Of a stretch of DNA of 64,000 nt, positions 1 through 12,833 are shown one piece after another. The translations under genes and the position numbers were made by a program. Under the pieces are notes generated by a model. The model was not told the DNA's origin, did not search any database, and saw only the letters and a list, made by a program, of their open reading frames with translations. Every line of letters starts with the position of its first letter. The stretch's first letter is position 1. The DNA is from Casuarius casuarius (Eukaryota > Chordata > Aves > Casuariiformes > Casuariidae), in NCBI GenBank assembly GCA_003342895.1, contig PTFA01000011.1, positions 8,643,081 through 8,707,080 of the forward strand, given 5' to 3'.

Positions 1-3000
1 GAATAACCTATGTGGAAAGGGAATGGGTTTAAGAGTGTATGGGTGTTTGAGGGACAGGGAAGTTAGACAGAAAGCCTGGAATTTCTTTTAAAGATACCAG
101 CCTGATTAACCATGTTAAAATTGGGAGTAATTAGACAGGTAGAAGCCTTTTCAATAGTCTGCTCCCCTTCCCCCCCCCCTTAAAATTTATTAAAGAGTCA
201 AACAATTTGGAAGTTTAATTTCTGCGATCTATTCTGTTTACATCAGACAGAAGCCAAACAGTGTGTATTTTTGAAGAACCATATACTAATGTAAGAAGCT
301 GGGAAGAGCATTCAGCTGTGTCTGATGAAGTGACCCTGTCTATTAGCAATTCTGATTACAAATGCCAGGGCATATAAATGGAATAAAACAAACGAGGAGT
401 GACTAACGCAAATAAAAATAAACAATTTTTAGTCTTGGTAAATGATACTATTAAAGCACAACAGCCTTTTTGGACATAATTAAAGTTGTAATGACTGGGG
501 TTGGGTGAGTGGGCTCTATTCTCTAAGGTCATGACGCAAATACAGAGGTCAGGGTTTCACACTTAGTCTAATGTAAACAATGTCATGCCCTGGTAAGTGT
601 AAGAATTGATTTAACAAGGTTAAGCTATTTTTTTTTTAAAAAAGTGTGCTTACTTGATTTCAAAATTGGAGTGCAGCCACAGTGTCTTCAGATAACAGGA
701 AGATGTGAAGAGAGACAAAAGCAAGAAAGATCAGAAGTACAAGCGTTTATTTCTTGCTTGCTTGTGGATGCCTGTAGATACAGAGTGATTCCATGGTGTC
801 AAACTTTGCACAATGTCATTTCTGTAGTTTTGTCAGAGCCTGTCCCATTTAATCTGCAGGTGGAAACAACAAACGTTTTTCTAGACAGTTACTCATTTTT
901 TGTTTCCAGTTTAAAATGAGACTTGTTTTTTAGAACACTTTTAGTTTCATCTATTAAATATTACTTTCTTTTGCTGCTGAGCTCATGTGCTTATTCTTCT
1001 TGCCCTGTTGAATAGTGCTATATTTCTCCGAAGTTTATTAATCTTAGTCCTAGTGGTTTTCTGCTTTCGTTAGTGGTTTGGATTATGTATTCAGGCCTAC
1101 ATTTATGCTTGGTAGAAAAGAAATTCAAAGGTGTGGAGGTATCCTAGCAGTCTTCCCTCATGAATTTCACAAATTTTCTCTCTTTATCCCTGCCTCATTT
1201 CCAACTCTTTTTGTGTCAGGCCTCCTTTCATTATGGTGTGTTGCCAGTTAGAAGGAACCACTAGCTCCAGACAGAACATGCCTCTGACAGTTAAAAGAAG
1301 GATGGCTGGCAAAATCCGTAATAATTCAATTGAAATGAAGTTCTGTAACTGAAAGTCTGGCAGCCACAGACACCACTCCCTAGGAGAAGTTTCCAGAGCA
1401 ATTGTTTGGGCTTTCACATGCTTTGTCTAGTGATCTGAAAGCTGCGAACTGGAATGGGGGCGTCCAGTTAGATCTGAAGTTAAAAATTTCTGGTTGTCAA
1501 GGCAGTCACCTTTTTGTCATTGCCACCTGCAGGGAATACTGGCCCTCAGAGAAGAGGAAGATAGATATTCAGCGTAACGGTTAAGTATGCAGAAGAAATG
1601 CACGGCAGTTGTGATCTCCGACATTCTTCAGGCAGGATGTCCTTGGTGTGAAATGCCTCCTTAACGTAGGTCAGGTTACCTGTCGTGAGTGAGTGTGGTG
1701 CTGCCAAAGTCACTGAACCAGCGTTAACTTACTTCACTTGAGAATCTGCCCAAATAGATGAGCAACTGGCAAATTCAAAAGCAAACACTTCTCCCCCAGG
1801 AAGACTTCGAATCAGTTTAGTGTTTGGTGCTTTGTATTTGTTTTCTTTTCCTCCTCTTCCGTGGAAGCAGTTAACATTCTTACATCCCCACTGTGATTAT
1901 TGCAAGTAAACTTTTATTCTCAAATGAAAGGTTTGTTAGCTTTTTACAAGTCTGTTCCTTAACTGTTGCTGTTTTGAAAATAAAGAAATAATAGGTATTT
2001 TAGCTTTTCATTTCAGATCCTCCCTTACTGATGAAACAAGTGGCTGATCTCAGCTCAGTTTAACAATAGTTGAGATCACAAAAACATCACTCATTGTTCA
2101 GCATGACCGATGTAATTAGCAGCGGAGACTGAGGAATCCTTTTAATGGAGACTAACTCTCCTCTCACCCTATGCCATTTACACGTATCCCAGGGCTTTTG
2201 ATACATCTAGTGAAAATGAAAATACACACTATGTGTTCCTCTGAAAGAACGGATGCAACTTTTTCCTTTGCTTTGCTGTGTTATATTTGGTATTTACAAG
2301 ATAGTCTTAAATAAGACAAGGAGCAGGGTATGTTAGTTATGGCCTTGGTGATATTCATGAGCATGTGTGTTCTGCCCATTCAGGGCGACCTCATCGAAGA
2401 CAGACTTTGATCACCCTGGTCCCTGTGGATGCAGCTATATAGTACAAAGGATTGCAAGAGCGGTAACACTTAAAAAAAAATTGCTGTGATTCAAAAACAG
2501 TAGCCTCACAGGTCAACTGAAAATTGTCCCTTTTACCAAGCTAGATGACAAAACCGGTGACTTTAGAAACTATGCCAGAGTAACTAGACATTAGTTTCCT
2601 AATTTAATGTTATCAAGTAATGCTGTCAATAAAATTATGAAGGCTATTGAAATTAGTGTTAGCAGTCTCAGGGAGGAGAGTTTTACTGCTGAACTATGCA
2701 TTCCTTAAAAAGGACTTCCAAGTAATAAAAAAAATTATTTCTGTAGCATACTATACATCATCCATTGGAAGAGTGTGCTATAAATGAGAGAAGAAAAAGC
2801 CAACTGCCAATTCTGTCCTTAAGAATCCAGCGCTAGCCAGGGACTCTAAGACAAGACCCTCTCAACTGGTGGGTTGATTTGATTGCCTAGATTTAATGCT
2901 GTCTTAAGTGCTTGCTGGAATGGAGAAACTTTTTTTTCTCTGCAGTTTTGAATTGCTGCTCCTTTCTGTCCCGTGCTTTGATTCTTCCTGTAAGCCGATG

Positions 3001-3535
3001 TCTTGAAGTATTTTATATGAAGTGCTATGCATATCCATTGCTCTGCATTTATATGAGGTGCAACCGTGTAAAATACTTACTGTTTAGTTTGTGTTTCCTA
3101 TTTTTGTGATTAAATGGCTCCAGGAATAAGGCAGTATTTTATTTTTAAACATTCATAAGCCAGTGATTTTAATTTGGGAAGAACACATGCAGTGAGCCAA
3201 GGAATTACTGTATGCAGAATGCTGCCCCTTTTCTCAGACCAAGAGCATTTGGAGCTTTGTTCCTGTTCCCCATGACACTCGCTTCAGATTAAATCTTAAG
3301 CTGGAATATATTCTGGATATTTCCAAATAGTATCGAGTATGATCACATTTTGTTTTTCATGAGTGGTTGATAATTCCAGCTGAGGACATGGTTGCATCTT
3401 GACCGAGTGTAAGACTAGTTGTTGTTTGTAGCTGGGACTCGCAAGAGTATCTCCGAAACATCAGATGTTTCACCTCCCCTTGTAAGACTGCAAAGGATGT
3501 AAAGAAAGACATAGGCAAATATAAAGAAAGATTCC

Positions 3536-3555
3536 TTTATTTATTTATTTATTTT
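3536..3555. repeat. (TTTA)n short tandem repeat
   Basis: Five tandem TTTA units. A similar tract of about four units lies at 54454-54470. Confidence 0.85.
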
Positions 3556-4765
3556 AACCAAAACTATAATGTGCTTTGTATGTATATGAAAACTAAGGAT
3601 CATATGTGGCTTTGTGTATATGGCAAGCTAATCTTTGTTTCTCCTCTTAAATTCTAAAGGATTTCAAAGGAGGGTAGATAAGATATTTATCACATTTGTC
3701 TCTGATGTGCATGCCTGTACAGGGTCTTGTTAGGTACCACCTTCACAGGATGGGAATTGGGGTGTCATGTATGTCAATAGAAGAGCAGCAGTAGTTTGGA
3801 GGTCTGTGCTGAGCTGTGTGCCTGCTGATGAAGTCATTTTCTAGGTCTGGGTCCTGCAGGTGTGTAGGATTTGAAGGCACTTGTATGTCAGTAGCTTGGA
3901 GACCAAGATTTAAAATAGCAAACATGATAGTAAGTGTGATGGGGATGGAGGCTTACGGAGTTAGAGGTTCTCAGCACCCTGTGATCTCTAATAGTTGTTT
4001 AGAAAATAACCTTATATGCAGGACTTCCCTAGCAATTCCTTCCTTCCTGATTTGAAATTACTTAGGCGTCAGTAGTGTCACGGGAGAATACAACAGAAAA
4101 CTTATTGACTTAACCGTTTGCTTGTGTGGTTGCTCTGTCACTTAACGATTCACTTTTTTTTTTTTTTTTTTAAACAGTCTGTCCAGACATCTTCCCTGCT
4201 TATAAGGATTTATTTTTTTTTAATTACTTTTCTTTAAACTTTTTATGTCTCCAAAATACACATGTATTTTTAAAGTCAGATTTTATATAATGTATCTCTT
4301 ATGTTTTGGAATGTGCATAGTTTCCTGGTAACTGTTGAGCCAAAGTATATGTCTTTACATATGTTGAAGTGTAGGAAATTATTATTTTATTCTTAAGTTA
4401 CATGCCAAGTGTGTTTTTTTTTTTAATGAAACAATGCTCTTGGGGATAAAGTAGGATCGAAAGTTTATTGAGAAGGCTTCTATTTGAGAAGTTAGTTTAA
4501 ATATTGTCAGTTTTAATACGTAATTATGCTAGTATTTATTCCCAGTGAACTGATTTGGTGTTCTTGAGGGCTAAAAACAAATCTGGGGACAGCTGTGAGA
4601 CACGTTCTCCTCCTAAACCTTAAGCTTTCTATGTATCGTACCAGTGTAGTGAAGTCATTACAGACTGAATCAGAATAATAGGGGCCCATTTGCATCTGGA
4701 GGTTGAATTCAGCTAAAGGAAATAACATTTCAACGATTGATTTCATTGTGAAGAGCATCAGAAAG

Positions 4766-4879
4766 TCTGGATGTGGTCCAGGGCAACGTGCTCTAGGTGA
4801 CCCTGCTTGAGCAGGGGGTTTTGACCAGATGTTCTCCAGAGGTGCCTTCCAACCTCAACCCACTCTCTGACTCTCTGAA
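4766..4879 (+). mobile_element. CR1 LINE 3' end, sense orientation
   Basis: The stretch gggcaacgtgctctaggtga, then ccctgcttgagcagggggtt and the segment ending ttctccagaggtgccttcc, follows the well-known 3' untranslated end of CR1 retrotransposons in order and spacing. It closes with two copies of actctctg (4862-4877), a degenerate form of the octamer tail (attctgtg type) typical of CR1. Only the terminal 110 bp or so is present, consistent with the strong 5' truncation usual for CR1. The element is diverged, so the insertion is old. Its presence supports a sauropsid, most likely avian, source. Confidence 0.88.
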
Positions 4880-7800
4880 AGTGTGCACACGCACACACGA
4901 TTGCCTGTACGATATCTAAATTTTCATGGATATGTCAGTTCTTGAAACTAATAAATCTGGCTTGCAAGACTTAAAATATTAGGAAGGCTTACGAACTTAA
5001 AATAGTAAATAAGCAAAAATTGTGGGAAAAATGAGAAGTAAATCATACTTTCTTTCTGAATTGGAAGCTGACTAGGGGATCAAAATCTTTAAACAGTTTC
5101 TTTTAGAAACTGTAAATTTCAACAATTATTCAGCTCATTACTTTCACTACCTTTTGTTGACTTATTAATGTGCAGAGTATCTTCGGGGTGTAATGTGTGG
5201 ACTCTGTACATATTAGTTAGCTGGAATCCAGAAAGATTTTAAAAAGTAGGATTTTTCTCCCTCCCCCCCCCCTTTTTTTTTTTTACCTTGACTGATTAAA
5301 GATGCTTTTATGGGCTGATTTGGTTTGTCTAGTGTAAGTGACCATCCGCTCATGGAACTGCAAAGTTTAGCTTCAAGTTTTTTTGAAGGGGATTAAGAAA
5401 ACGCTAATTAGGAAGCAATGAAAGCCATGGAAGAGGATAGATTGACTGCAGTACCAAACTGTCGGAAACAATAGCAGTCTGGGCAACTATTCACCAGTTG
5501 GACCAATTAATGCCTCTGTGCATTAGGCTGTTGACGCTTTGGTCAACTTCAATTACATACATTCAAAAAAGTAGATGCCACTCAAGCTGTATATATTGTT
5601 TAAAGAAATACCTCTAGCATGAAGAAAATTGATAGAGAATCTAAACAGTAGCATACTTCTAAATAGCTACAGAGTGGGTTTTGAAATCACTTAAAATCTT
5701 CCTCTTTGGGAAAATTTTTTTCCTCTTATCTTGGGACAAGACTGCATTCAACAAAATGAAGGAAAAAATTTCGAATGTATCCAATATTGTTCTCTTGCTA
5801 TCATAAGGAAGTGCATTTAATCCTACAGTTGTAGGAATATCCTGTTAGGAATACAGGTTGTATATACACTTTAACATGAAGCTATGGTTTTGTTCATTGG
5901 CTTTGTGTGCATATGTGTGTTTGAATCGGTGACTTCTGAGTGGAAAACAGTTGTTTAGAATTCTTTATCTGTTCGCACTGCATTTAGCTACTGTCACAGA
6001 GTATTGAGCTGTATTGGATATTTGCTTCACTAATCTAATGACATTCAGTTGCTAAAATGTTACAAGTTTCCTTCCCACAATAAGGTTCAGTTAGGACAAA
6101 GTGTACTTGGGAATGAGTTGGATTTGTTTGTCTGTCATAGAAATACTAGCTTGCTCTTAGGTTTACCATAGGCAGAACTATGACTAATCACAAAAATCAT
6201 TGTTTGGTTTCTTATGTATCAGTTCATGTTTCTACTTTAATATTTTTGGGAAAAAGATAGCACAAGATGTGTCCCTCTTGCTTAAAATGTGTTAGTATTA
6301 ACCATATAACTTTTAATACAATGGTTTTTTTGTGAAGTCTGGAATGGTAGGTATTTTCTCAACGTAACTCCAAGAAATCATGCATTCCTTTTGAGTTTTA
6401 GGAGCAGCTGGAAAAGAAGAATGCTATAGATTGTATTTAATAACATTGTTTTTATTCTCATTGGATGAAAATCTTCTGACCACAGTGATAAAATCTGAAT
6501 AATTTTGATTATATCTTTATCTTAATTTTTCTCTTTGAACAGTTTTAAAGAATAAACCTTGCAAACTGAATTATAACTAGTTTCTAAACATAAGCCATTT
6601 CTATCCTTCCTTTCTTTCTAAGAAATGAAAGCTATTTGTCATAGGAATAGACTTCAAAGTTAAGTCAGTAAAACTGATAAATAAAATTATGCAAAAAAAT
6701 CATTAAGCGCTTGCTAGAACGGTTGAGTCAGAGGCTCCATATGGCAGAAAGTATAGAAATAGTTTAGGCTCTGTCATATTTCGGTAAGTATCAGAATTGA
6801 GAGAGAACTGGATTTAGGGAGAGGTAACATGACTAGTACACTAAGAGTTTTCAGTTCCAACAAAATTCAAGGTAAATGGCTGAATTTTTTTTAGTGTTTA
6901 TGAGCAAGTACATGAATAATCAGTTATTGGCTGATTGTTGGTTTTAAATCTTTAATTATTTTTGGCTCTCTCTGTACTGAATTCCTTTTAATCATTGATT
7001 TTTGGTGTTTGAATACAGACACTCCTGACTGGGTCTTGGATAACTTCATTTATAGTCTTTTCTCCAAAGGCTCGTGTAAAAAGGAAATCATTCCTGCTGA
7101 ATTATAGTAATGTATCCTGAATGTAAACAGGTGCTTAATTAGCAGGGTTTACTAGATAATATGGAATGTTACTTGAAGAAAATAAGTAATTCTGTTGTTT
7201 ACTATGTTGGTGTCACTCTGCCTGTAATTTAGCTGTGGTGCACTGGTTTGTTTATTTGATGACAATTCACTGTCCTAAGAGGCAAAAGTGGCCATCTCTT
7301 CCCTCCAAAATCTTTGTCCTAGTCCAGATTTCTTCGCTGATATAGGTGAAAGGATTAGGTTGTTTTTCCAGCCCACAAACTACTATTTTTTAGTGTTTAG
7401 TATTCCTAGTTACTGAGTTTGAAGTAGATTCATTCTTGTATAACATGTACTGATATTAGAATGTCATTGTCTTTTTTGTTTTTGTAGCACAGTCATTCAT
7501 CGCGTGCATAGCCAGTAGCTTTAACAATTTTCAGCAACTCATTTTAGACTGGCCTTTAATCCTCTGCTACTGCCTGTCTCCATCATTATAAATACAAGTT
7601 TAGGCATGCCAGAGTAAGAGAGGAGGAGGGATGTTTTTCTCTAAGAAAATATCCATCCTTAAACGAAAAATAAAGTGTCCTATAATGTTATTAAAATCGG
7701 GAAGCTTACATATAATTAGAAAAATATATATAATCTTTCCTATGTATATTTAAACAGCTTGCTGTTATAATTTTATGGGAAACTTTGGGGAGGAAGAAGT

Positions 7801-8631
7801 TGTTTATTAAGTATTTTGTGTTTCCAATAGAATGATAAATGCCTTATATATATAAAATGACAAGCAATTCATTGTCCCTCACACCCACGTTTATGGGAAC
7901 ATTTTTTTTGGTTCTTTCTACAGCTGCTTAAGAAACTAGCTGGAACATTGTTTTGGTGATGATACAGTTTCTTTCGGATGACCACTCTTCTCCCCCCCCC
8001 ACTGCATATCTTTACGTTCTTTGGTTCTGCTCTGTGAGCACAAAGCCATACAGCTTTCTCTTTCCATAAAGCAAATGTTAGTCCACGGAATAAAATGGTG
8101 TGAATGAATTCACATTTTACATAATATACTAGTTACAGAGTAGTATTGCTGTAGCCTTTTGTATAAATAGAGATGAAATGCCAGGAACAGTCTTTTTGTC
8201 TCTGGCAGCTTGGTACTACAGTAGAAAGCATGTTCTCTTTCAAGGGAAAGGTGGTTGGCTCCAAAAAGGGTCCAAAAGTGTTATCATAAGATGAATAGTG
8301 AAAGTTGCAGTGTACTATTATACAAATTGTTTTATAGCAGTAGTCCTGAATTAAAGTACTATGTAAAACCTAAAAATTTCTCATACATTATTCTATGTAT
8401 ATATACCTTGTTCAAATGAAATTTAATTGAGAATACTATAAAGGTGGTAATGGTTCTGTATAATCCATACGGTTCCATTATATTAAACTGTGAACCTCTT
8501 AGGACACCATGTGAGCTGCAAAGTGGTTTGCAGCCTATGGTTTAGGATCCAGCTTCAAGAAAAGACAGAAGCTGAGCTTTGTGTCTAATATTAGCTGTGA
8601 AAATGATTTCTAGAGCTTAAAGATTACATCA

Positions 8632-8677
8632 CCAATATTGTATGTATTGTGTGTCCAATATTGTATGTATTGTATGT
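8632..8677. repeat. 23-bp tandem duplication
   Basis: Two adjacent 23-bp units beginning ccaatattgtatgtattg. They differ at one position, where the first has gtgtgt and the second gtatgt at the unit end. The near-identity points to a recent local duplication. Confidence 0.9.
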
Positions 8678-9179
8678 CCACCAAATATATTTTTTGGTCA
8701 GACTTCAATTTTATAAGCAGGCAGTCTCACTGGCTTCTTTGATCTGAACATGACCATGTGCTTGCATCCAGGAGCCTGTCTTCAGATGCATGCTGCGTAT
8801 TATTTCAGAAGCGCTTTCACTTCTTACACTGTTACAAAGAGAGGGAAAAAGTTCTCGAAGATATATTCACCATGCCGTGGCAAGCATCGTTCTAACCAAT
8901 GAATCTTTTATAATTAAAACATCAACTATATGACTCAGATTTTGTGCGAGACAGATGGAATGCTTTGTTGTGGGTAATTAAATTACAGTTCTTCTACTTT
9001 TAGATCTTGACTATTTTCCAACAATATTCCCACCATATGCATTTCCTGTGATAAGACCAACCTTCTCTTCGATTGCACTATGCTTTCCTTTTCACATGAG
9101 TAACAACCAAGATTATTAGAACTGCATATTCATCCTCACCCTAGGTAGGTGTTTTGTATTAAGCACCTACCTCCACCTT

Positions 9180-9219
9180 AAAAACAAAACAAAACCAAAA
9201 AAAAACCCCAAAAAACAAG
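9180..9219. repeat. A-rich tract with C interruptions
   Basis: Mostly A with single C or short C runs (aaaacaaaacaaaacc pattern), just downstream of a 12-bp-stem hairpin at 9143-9172. It may be a decayed retroposon tail, but no body is recognisable. Confidence 0.7.
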
Positions 9220-11883
9220 ATTCAAGGTTTCCTCTTGGTAGAACTAATCAACTTGGTTTCAGGGATGTAAAGGATTCTAGAATTCATATGTTTTCATTTA
9301 AGAAGGCTTTGTTTATATCCATTAGCATCAAAAAGTTCTGGAAAGGAAATTTAGAGTATTAAACAAGATGTATTTGAAAACTGAGTTATTTAAAAATTAA
9401 GAGTTGATCTGACATCACATTCATAGGAAGTAGAGGTCCTTTTTATTCTTTTTCTTTTTTTTTTTTTTAAATCAATTGTGGGTTCATCTTAAATGGCATG
9501 TCGATGAGAAAACAGCAGTACATGGTGTCAGTTCCTACAAGAAAGCAAAAGCAAACAAGCAGAAGGACTTTGATAGGAAAACCATTAGATCTGATCTTTT
9601 CACCTGTTAAGCCCAGCTGTCCCTTGTGGGATTTTTCTTTTGGTTTAAGTTCATTTCTCCTGCAGTCTATAGAGGAAACTGTAAACTCTCTTTGACATTA
9701 ACAATAGTTAGTTTTACAAGATTGGTGGAAAAAAGTGTCATGTATTGGAAAATAGAATTAACTTCCTAATCTCTTCTTCTTGTGTTTATACTGAGTTTTG
9801 GTGGCATTTTACAAACCTCCTCTTCATTTTTCTACTGTCAAACTGACTAATAGACTGGTCTATTGACACCATCTGTCTAAGGAATCCACAGCCATTCTTA
9901 AATGTCTGCTTTGGTTTTCAGTAGAAAATCAGCATTCTTTGTAGGAGGAATTATTTGTCTGTGTTCCTCTCTTTCCTTGCTCTTCTCCTCCCTTCCCCCC
10001 TTCCCCTCCCTAGGATCCTTGGTGGTGATTCATACTGGAATTTTCTACAACTGCCTCCTTCCCCTGCCACTTTCCTTTGCATGTCCGATAATCTGTGTAG
10101 CATGATGTGTGACGTCTTGGCGCGTTGCATCGCAGTGTAGAAACCATAGGGCAATCTAGACAGAAATAAAACATCAGTAGCTTATTTTACAGATGATTCT
10201 CTTGAATTGCTTTGTTCTTTTGGAAACTATTTGATGTATACAGATACATTTTTAGAAAATGTGGTGCATTAACCAGATTTAATAGCGTGTCTTCTAAAGT
10301 GCTTCTATTTGGTGACAGAACTAGCTATTTCCGCAAAGTGAAGTCAAATTGTACTTAATGTTTAGAATATACAATTTCTTTAAAAATAATTCTAGTTGAG
10401 TAATACTAGAATGTTTGAGAGAGAGGAAAAAGTGCATCGATTGAGATGCAGTGTTACAGGAGTAACTAACGCTGCACAGTCTGGCCATTCATGGTTGGTT
10501 GGAAGAAGCAGTGTGATGCTGTAGGCAAATTTTGTTCCAGAAGGTGATCATTTGGAGGGACAATTACATATAATAAAAGTATTCACGTATAAAAAAGACA
10601 TTCTAAAGAATGGTGAAGCTTTGGTTTGTGTCTCATTGAACCTTTCACCAATATCCATCAAGTGAAATTAGTAAGCTCGAGCTCCAAGTCAAGAGTGATT
10701 GCTGAAAGAGCTGCCAAGTCAAAGCGAAATCTGTAGTTTATAAATGAGGGTCTAGTCAAGAGAGCAGAGAACAGTTTTACAATGAGTTGATCTGAGGATT
10801 TTCATTAATTAAAATAATGATCCAGATTGGGCCAGCTGTGAGCAATGTCAGTGAGTTGCCACTGCCATTGCAATTTTTAGAGACTTTGGGAAGTGGAGTT
10901 GAGTTGTTGTTTTAGGTAATGCTTTGAAGTTAGTTTTTTATGATAAAAAAGATTCTTCTGTTCAGCTGGTGTATATTTTTTACTTTTTTAATGTTCAATT
11001 TGGGTTAATATTAAGCAATTTTGTGTCTTTAAATTATAAAGATGTATTAATGTTGTAATGTTTTAAATGTTAAATGTTTTCACATTTAAGCCAAGACATC
11101 TGCGATAGGGAAAAAATTTTTATGTATTTGCATCACTGAACAAAAACATTTACCTTACATGTAGTAAAACAACTTTTTAGTGCTATAGATTTAAAATATA
11201 ATTGAAAGATGTAAGTAAGCTATTATCTAAGATCTACTGGGTTATCAATAAAGTATTTCCATGAATATACTTACATAAGCATGATATTTCCGTATTTGTT
11301 TTTCGCTTGGGCCATTTATGTTTTAAAAGTATTTAATAAAGCAGTATAGGGTGCATTTAAATACTTAATAACATAAATACTTATAAATCACTCAAAATAA
11401 ATGTTTCTCTCCTGTTTTATCAAATAAAGGAGGGATAGGGGAAACCCTTGCTTGTAATTTAATGGTCCAATGTCTTACACTTTCTGCAATACTATACTTT
11501 TATCTGAACATGAAATTAAAGTTTAACAAAAAATTACTAGTAGTATGTGGAGCTCTACTTAACAAGTATTTTCTACTCATATGAATGTCATTTTCAGTGA
11601 ATTGTGTAAATGTTGAAAATATGTGTGATTTGTGTCGCTTGAATTTCTTCAGAGCCCACTGAGAAAAAGCCGAATTATTTATCCTTTCTAGGATTCCTGT
11701 GCTGGTCTTCCTCATGCTGAGACTCAAATATCCCTAGATTCTTATTCTGCTGTCCTAGTGAATTGGATGACCGGCTGATTTCTGTAAGAGTTCTTGGGAT
11801 TTCTTCTTTTTGCTTGATTTGAAGGGCAGGAGGAAAGTAACCGTACTCTGCTAAATCTGCTCAGTTATGGCACTAAAATGAGC

Positions 11884-11908
11884 TATTGCTCACAATGTGT
11901 GAGCAATA
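11884..11908. repeat. Perfect 11-bp-stem hairpin with 3-nt loop
   Basis: Arms tattgctcaca and tgtgagcaata are separated by atg. It is too short for a microRNA precursor and has no following U-run of terminator type. Confidence 0.92.
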
Positions 11909-12801
11909 TCAAGACATGGTAAGATGTCATCATAGTCTAGTCTTTCCTCTTTTCTGTATGTTTGTATGAACAGTGGAAGCACTGACATTTATTTTACATA
12001 TCTGGTATGAAAAATGTATGGATCACACCATCAGTCACTGTTTTTAGTTCTACAGACCTGGACAGATCTTTCTATAGCAGTTATTTGGCAGCATTTCTGG
12101 GGAGAAGATAAAATTTCCATTTCTTAAAACATGCAAATTTCCACTCATTACACTAAATCTGTTTCTTGGATAATTTACAAATCTCTAGGATAAAAGAGCT
12201 GATGTGTTGTAAGGAAAAATCTGGTTTGAGTATATAGAGAGGTGGGTTTTATTATAATTCTCTCATTCATTCATTTAGAAGTTGTTTCAGGAATATTCCT
12301 GCTTTTTCAAAATGGCTTTGTAGTAGTCAGTCATCACTTTCATTGGGACCTGGTCACAAGCAAAAGTTATCCAGCAGCAGCTAGATCAAAGATGTTAAAA
12401 AAACCCGCAACCTCAAACCCATACCAAAAAGGAGTAAAGGAATGTATGCCAATTTAAGAAGCTAAATGAGAAGTGTGTAATAAATGACATTATCTTCAAT
12501 CTCATACTGTATTACATTGAATGCAATATAGATGAAGAGCTTTGAACTTCAAAATTTTATGTTTAAAATATAAAACTACTTCAGTCTTCTATCAATAATA
12601 TATAGATTTTATAAAGTTTGTATTGTAGTCTGTCAAGTTTAACATTTGCCTTTCATACTTTTTATCTTCACCTGTTTCTCTTCTGTGAACTGTGTCCTCA
12701 ATGTAATTTCTCCATGCACAGACTGAAAGTATCTGTCATCTGTATGTAACAATTTGTTGACCTTAAGAATATAAGAGAACAGGTTACAAAGAACGTTTTT
12801 C

Positions 12802-12833
12802 ATGTGTGCGTGTGTGTGCGTGCGTATGTGTGT
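12802..12833. repeat. Imperfect (TG)n microsatellite with CG steps
   Basis: Alternating purine-pyrimidine tract of TG units interrupted by several CG steps and one AT step, about 32 bp. It is Z-DNA-prone. The embedded CpGs stand out in a CpG-poor intron. Confidence 0.82.

Noticed and set aside
9902..9990. ORF segment AFFVGGIICLCS, similar in pattern to the hydrophobic part of the DUTT1-type leader.
   Set aside because: No splice donor follows the Cys-Ser position; the next bases are pyrimidine-rich, and the upstream residues do not match the leader.
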